Below the pieces are notes generated by a model. It did no database searches and had not been told where the DNA came from. It was given only the letters and a program-made list of their open reading frames with translations. A stretch of DNA of 64,000 bases, from NCBI RefSeq assembly GCF_051014445.1, contig NC_135141.1:27675422-27739421 (forward strand), written 5' to 3'. Each line of letters starts with the position of its first letter. Positions within the stretch are counted from its first letter, which is position 1. Source of the stretch: Colletes latitarsis. Lineage: Eukaryota; Arthropoda; Insecta; Hymenoptera; Colletidae. Positions 59,939 to 64,000 of this stretch are shown here, one piece after another. A program made the translations under genes and the position numbers.

Positions 59939-60946
59939 CCGTTTATTTTCTGCTTATGTCCATAACCACGCGACGTTTACAGCGAACGGAAAATAATGAT
60001 TGAATTTATCGCGTGTCTGAATATCTGTATGGATAAATGCTAGAATTGCTCGCATTCGTCAGAACTTGTTAAAAATGATAAGCGATTGTAATCGTTAAAA
60101 TTTGAAAAGATTATAATATTTTTCCTCGGCAATGACTTGCTACCATTATTGAAACAAACACAATACATAGTTTTATTTATTACATTACGAGTCTGAATTT
60201 CCGATTAATAAATAGAATGATAAGATTACATAACTATTTGAGGTACACGATAGACACATGTGCGGTATTTAATATCGAAAATGTAATCGTTTAGTTCGTT
60301 TTAAAGCCAGGTTAAAGTATTTTTCGAAGGTGATTCATTGCATCTACCAACTTCGGTCGGTAGTGTCGTGTTTTTCCTTGTTTTCTTTTTACAATCGGCC
60401 TGGTGGCAAGGCTGTACTCTGGACTTGTTTACCTATATCCTTTTATAGTAAGCTCGAATACCCTTCGTTCGTATTTTCATTCGAAAAATTGAACAACATG
60501 GTTTCTCTCTGTGCTGTCTATAATCGTTATAAATCGTCGCTAAAAATAGAGGCACTGGCTAAATATAAATTTATTATCGCGTTATGGGTTTTAAAAATAG
60601 TATTACGACAAATGTAGCCTAATTCTTTTAAATTTAATATAATCATGAATCATCGAAGGTGTATTATTAGATCACGTCTTATTCAAAGATATCATCGCAT
60701 CGCGAAACATATAGATTACGCATTGCGCCCGCTAAGAATTTAATCGAATGATTAACGAATAAAAAAACTCGTGCATCTATATACAATACCAAGAGTATGC
60801 AACAATTTTAAATGGAAATTGAAGAGCATCGAATGCACAGAAAGTTATTAAAGCTATTACATACTGACAAAAAAGCATTGAATAGAGTCTCGTCAAGAGT
60901 TCATCTTTACCGCGAAGAATTAAAAATAGTTTTACGTTTCATCTGT
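59939..60946. other. Upstream intergenic DNA
   Basis: AT-rich sequence with no supported gene or RNA. The 95-codon frame at 60330-60617 has no family resemblance. Confidence 0.4.
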
Positions 60947-61191
60947 TAACACTTTGACTGTCACGTTACCCATATATGAGTGACAGGATTTACCATTATG
61001 ATACTAGAAAAATTCATTCTCAAGTTAAGACGTCAAGGGAAATAAGTTTGAATAGAATTTGTGAATTTTGACAAGGTTACGAAAATAACTACCGAAACAA
61101 ATTTTAGGTTAAGTAGCTTACAATGGTCTAAAATCAACATTTCACTTCTGCAGAATATTATATGGTTTTGATCTGGCAGTGAATGTGTTAA
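60947..61191. mobile_element. piggyBac-type MITE flanked by TTAA
   Basis: TTAA occurs at 60947-60950 and 61188-61191. The termini just inside, CACTTTGACTGTCAC on the left and the inverse of CACATTCACTGCCAG on the right, agree at 11 of 15 positions. The left end continues with GTTACCCATATATGAGTGAC, a subterminal inverted motif. The 237-bp interior is non-coding. TTAA target sites and CACTTTGACTG-like ends are typical of piggyBac-related elements in insects. Confidence 0.75.
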
Positions 61192-61629
61192 GCAGGCATT
61201 TGAGGAAGCATTTTGTCGCTTGATCTTCCAACGTCAACTTGGCCTCTAGATCGATTTTCGACTGTATTACCAGCAAAGTATGAGATCCGCCATTGAATAT
61301 TAGTCACACGATCAAATTCTGGCCCGATTCCAGAGACTCTTCTGCTTAGAGTGAAAATACGTGTGTGCAGATCGAGTGGCCAGGTAGACACGCTTCACAA
61401 TCAAGACGTTACGTTGTGACACGGCAATAAGCCGAGACCTTGCTCGATCCTAACCTAACTTCCACACAACCGATGTCAGATTTTCGACGTATTAATTCCT
61501 ATGCTACATAGCAAATGTTGTCGGTAGTATAGTAGAAGCAAGACTCTGACCTAAAGAATTTCATGACTAGAGCCCTATAAATATCCAGAGATAAGCAATC
61601 GATAGTACTGGCGGATATGAGGAACAAAC

Positions 61630-61649
61630 GGGGGGGGGGGGGGGGGGGG
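61630..61649 (+). repeat. Homopolymer of 20 guanines
   Basis: An uninterrupted G run in AT-rich DNA. It may be a real quadruplex-prone microsatellite or a sequencing/assembly artefact. Confidence 0.95.
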
Positions 61650-62687
61650 ACTACAGGAAATTTAGCACAAAATATTTATTTGTTGTTAGATGTTGGATAA
61701 TCATTTAAACTTTAATATTTCTATTTTTACTTATTATTTCTAAGGATGAGGTTCTTCCATATTTTTCCCCTTAACTCCTCAGCTTTTTTTAGATACGCCA
61801 CTGATCGTCAATTAATTTAGCAAAGTCGCACTGTGTCGATTATAAGTCGAGTATCTCCTACGCAACTGCAAATGGCATAATGATATTGTGTACATTCTGT
61901 GGCTCGGTTATGCCATTGCGATGTAATTAATGAGATATAGGAACCGTCAGATGATACTCCGTGACTGGATAGACGCCAAGTGCACTGGGAACAAGGTTTT
62001 ATAATCTAATGGACGATTTTAAATCGCTTTTCAAGAACTTCCTCATCTTTGAATACCATTTTGGTAATTTATTTGAATGAAATTTTGTACAAAATTTGCA
62101 GTTCTGCGTAGTAAACTTTAATCGTGTCTGATACTCCCTGAAAGTATTTTATGTAGATATATTGAGATAAATTGAGGTAACGTAACATACAATTGGTGCA
62201 ACTGATAATTTTGGTGATAACGGATCGATCTGTGCCGTTTAATTGCCGGTAATTGTCATTGCATAATCGTAACGAGAATTACATGTCATTTTAAAACTTG
62301 AATAGCATTACACGCCTCGTTAACGCGCCCTGCCCATTAACAAGATTCGTTTCATATACTTTTAAATCCATTCGTTGCTTCTGGTAAAATTGTGTCTAAT
62401 AATCACTTTTGATTCCCAAGAATTTTGAACGCGTTCGTGCGTGTCAAATGATCTTCACGGCTGTTTTTGATTATTAGTAATGATGTTTTGTTCGGTAGAA
62501 ATGCGCGGGATATTTGCGAACTACTCAAGGATCTCTCGAACTTGAACAACGTTTTATACATACGATGAATATTTTCAATCGAAACATGACAATAACATAA
62601 CCTCTACTGTATTTACGTATAAAAATGCTATCATACGAACACCATGGAACAGAAGCATTAATAAACTTTTTAATTTAATTTTTTAAT

Positions 62688-62770
62688 AACTTTTTAACGA
62701 AGTCTCAATCAATAAATTGATATTCTTGATTTTCGTCTTATTTTGGCCTCTAGAAACACCCTGTACAAGG
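62688..62770. mobile_element. Solo right terminus of the 54.98-kb repeat family
   Basis: TAATAACTTTTTAACGAAG, then TATTCTTGATTTTCGTCTTA, then GGCCTCTAGAA match the right terminal block of the element ending at 56111. It ends in ACACCCTGTA, close to the family terminus. No other part is present. Confidence 0.65.
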
Positions 62771-64000
62771 GCTGTCGTTTCGAAAGGCCTCGGGTGACCA
62801 ATCGATACGAAATCTAGCGAATGGGAAGAGGGAAAGATACGTATCTTAAATACAAAATATTAGATTCAAATATGTAATAGTTTCCAAAATATTAGGTTAG
62901 GTTTGGCTATTTTTTATTTCGCTGATCAGAAGACTGTTTACAGCCCAGAGTGAATGCGACACTATACATATTTCCGTTAGATTTGAATATTATATTGCAA
63001 ACTAACATTTTCCGGGCCAACAAAATAAAAATTTGACATAAAAATACATTTTCATGTTATTATTCGACATTACCGCAAGTATAGTGTATCTAGTAGTGTA
63101 ACTTAATCATTTTTGGTCACCGAAATTAAAATGTAATGCAGCTTGAAAAAAAAAAACGCGTAAATTTTAAGTAGGACACTCTATAGAAACTTAACCTCGA
63201 TATTGCTATGCGTCATGAGCTATTCGACAGTGTGGACGATACTATTCCAAAGAATGACGGTTGTATTAGTGACGTCTATGCTATGTTTATACAGACAGAA
63301 TTTAACGTATTGTACGGAAAGTTTTTTTTATTAATATCTCGAAAACTATTAATTACTCGAAGCTGAAAGTTTAGATTTCGGCCCTCTTCTCCCCCCACCC
63401 CTTCCTATCCCGTTTCCCTCCAAATCTTGCGACGATCGGCCAAGGGGGCCTTTCGGAACTTTATCCATATAAGGTTATACGTTAAATCGCTGACCCAAAA
63501 GTCTTGTGCTCTTCTATTCCTATTTTTATTGTTTCATTCCTATGTTACAATTATATGTACAAGTAAACTATGTATAAATTCAACGATGTTTTGACAAATT
63601 AAAGTTAACCTCTGAGTTTTACGTATTACCAACGCCACTTACCTAATAACAGAACCATCGAACACGTGCTACACACTCGGAAAATATCAAATTACCGTGC
63701 TACAATTGAAAAGTATTATTGCAGCCAGTGAAACGACAACTACAATTTTTTAGCAATCTTAAATGTTTACTTTAAGATCTATAATATACAGGAAACACAA
63801 ATCGTGTCGCCACACTTTAACGAACATGTCAATTCATGCACAAGCAAAAACATAATGATAGTTCCTTCGACGGATGACTCACTTCACGTTCCTAACGAGA
63901 TAGAGATTATGTAATGAATCGGTAATACATCAGCAAGCTGCCATCTGCAGATTCCATGAAATTCCAAACGTGAATGCACAGCGCTTCGGTAGTCCGTGAG

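Larger units (their letters stand above)
61192..64000. other. Intergenic DNA, no gene recognised
   Basis: This end of the window holds a run of 20 G at 61630-61649, a solo repeat terminus at 62688-62770 and otherwise AT-rich sequence. I found no conserved coding exon or structured RNA. Confidence 0.5.

Overview
The window is nuclear DNA of an insect. Intron-rich genes with GT-AG splice sites, AT-rich intergenic DNA and several short inverted-repeat transposons are visible. The first 20.6 kb encodes the arthropod extracellular protein Dumpy. The AT bias, short introns and repeat families suggest a hymenopteran, probably a bee; that identification is inference, not something the sequence proves.

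Layout. 1-20,581 (+): the last 52 coding exons of dumpy, about 5,250 residues. They comprise an array of EGF-DPY-EGF exons, a more irregular DPY-EGF region, a ZP domain with a tetra-arginine furin site, a transmembrane helix and a short tail. 22,593-24,609 (-): RtcB RNA ligase, 8 exons, 506 aa, complete. 26,189-27,463 (-) and 29,427-29,972 (-): two single-exon paralogues ending in a CDK2AP (DOC-1) domain; the larger carries a long methionine/lysine-rich repeat region. 32,156-35,543 (-): lysosomal Cl-/H+ exchanger ClC-7, 12 exons, 810 aa. About 36.0-39.7 kb: a large foldback structure built of tandem repeats in inverted arms. 39,842-41,288 (+): Nse4 subunit of the SMC5/6 complex. 41,830-44,622 (-): mitochondrial ATP synthase beta, 516 aa. 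45,543-46,946 (+): ZFYVE19/ANCHR, the abscission-checkpoint regulator. 50,436-59,233 (-): starvin (BAG3 orthologue), two coding exons split by a 6.7-kb intron, with a candidate heat-shock promoter near 59.8-59.94 kb. I found no convincing gene in 60-64 kb.

The genes are unrelated in pathway, as expected in an animal genome: apical matrix, tRNA splicing, chromatin, lysosomal ion transport, genome maintenance, oxidative phosphorylation, cytokinesis and chaperone-assisted autophagy. ClC-7 and Nse4 are divergent with the foldback between their start codons. dumpy/RtcB and Nse4/ATP synthase beta are convergent pairs.

The most notable signals are: (1) a six-exon higher-order repeat (types A-F) iterated five times in dumpy; (2) the foldback element, whose palindromic core carries 13 matches to the FTZ-F1/ERR-type motif YCAAGGYCR; (3) the lineage-unusual CDK2AP fusion protein; (4) a heat-shock-element cluster before starvin; (5) a GC-AG intron in ClC-7; and (6) several inverted-repeat elements, including a TTAA-flanked piggyBac-type MITE. 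All exon boundaries were derived by hand from splice sites and phase consistency.
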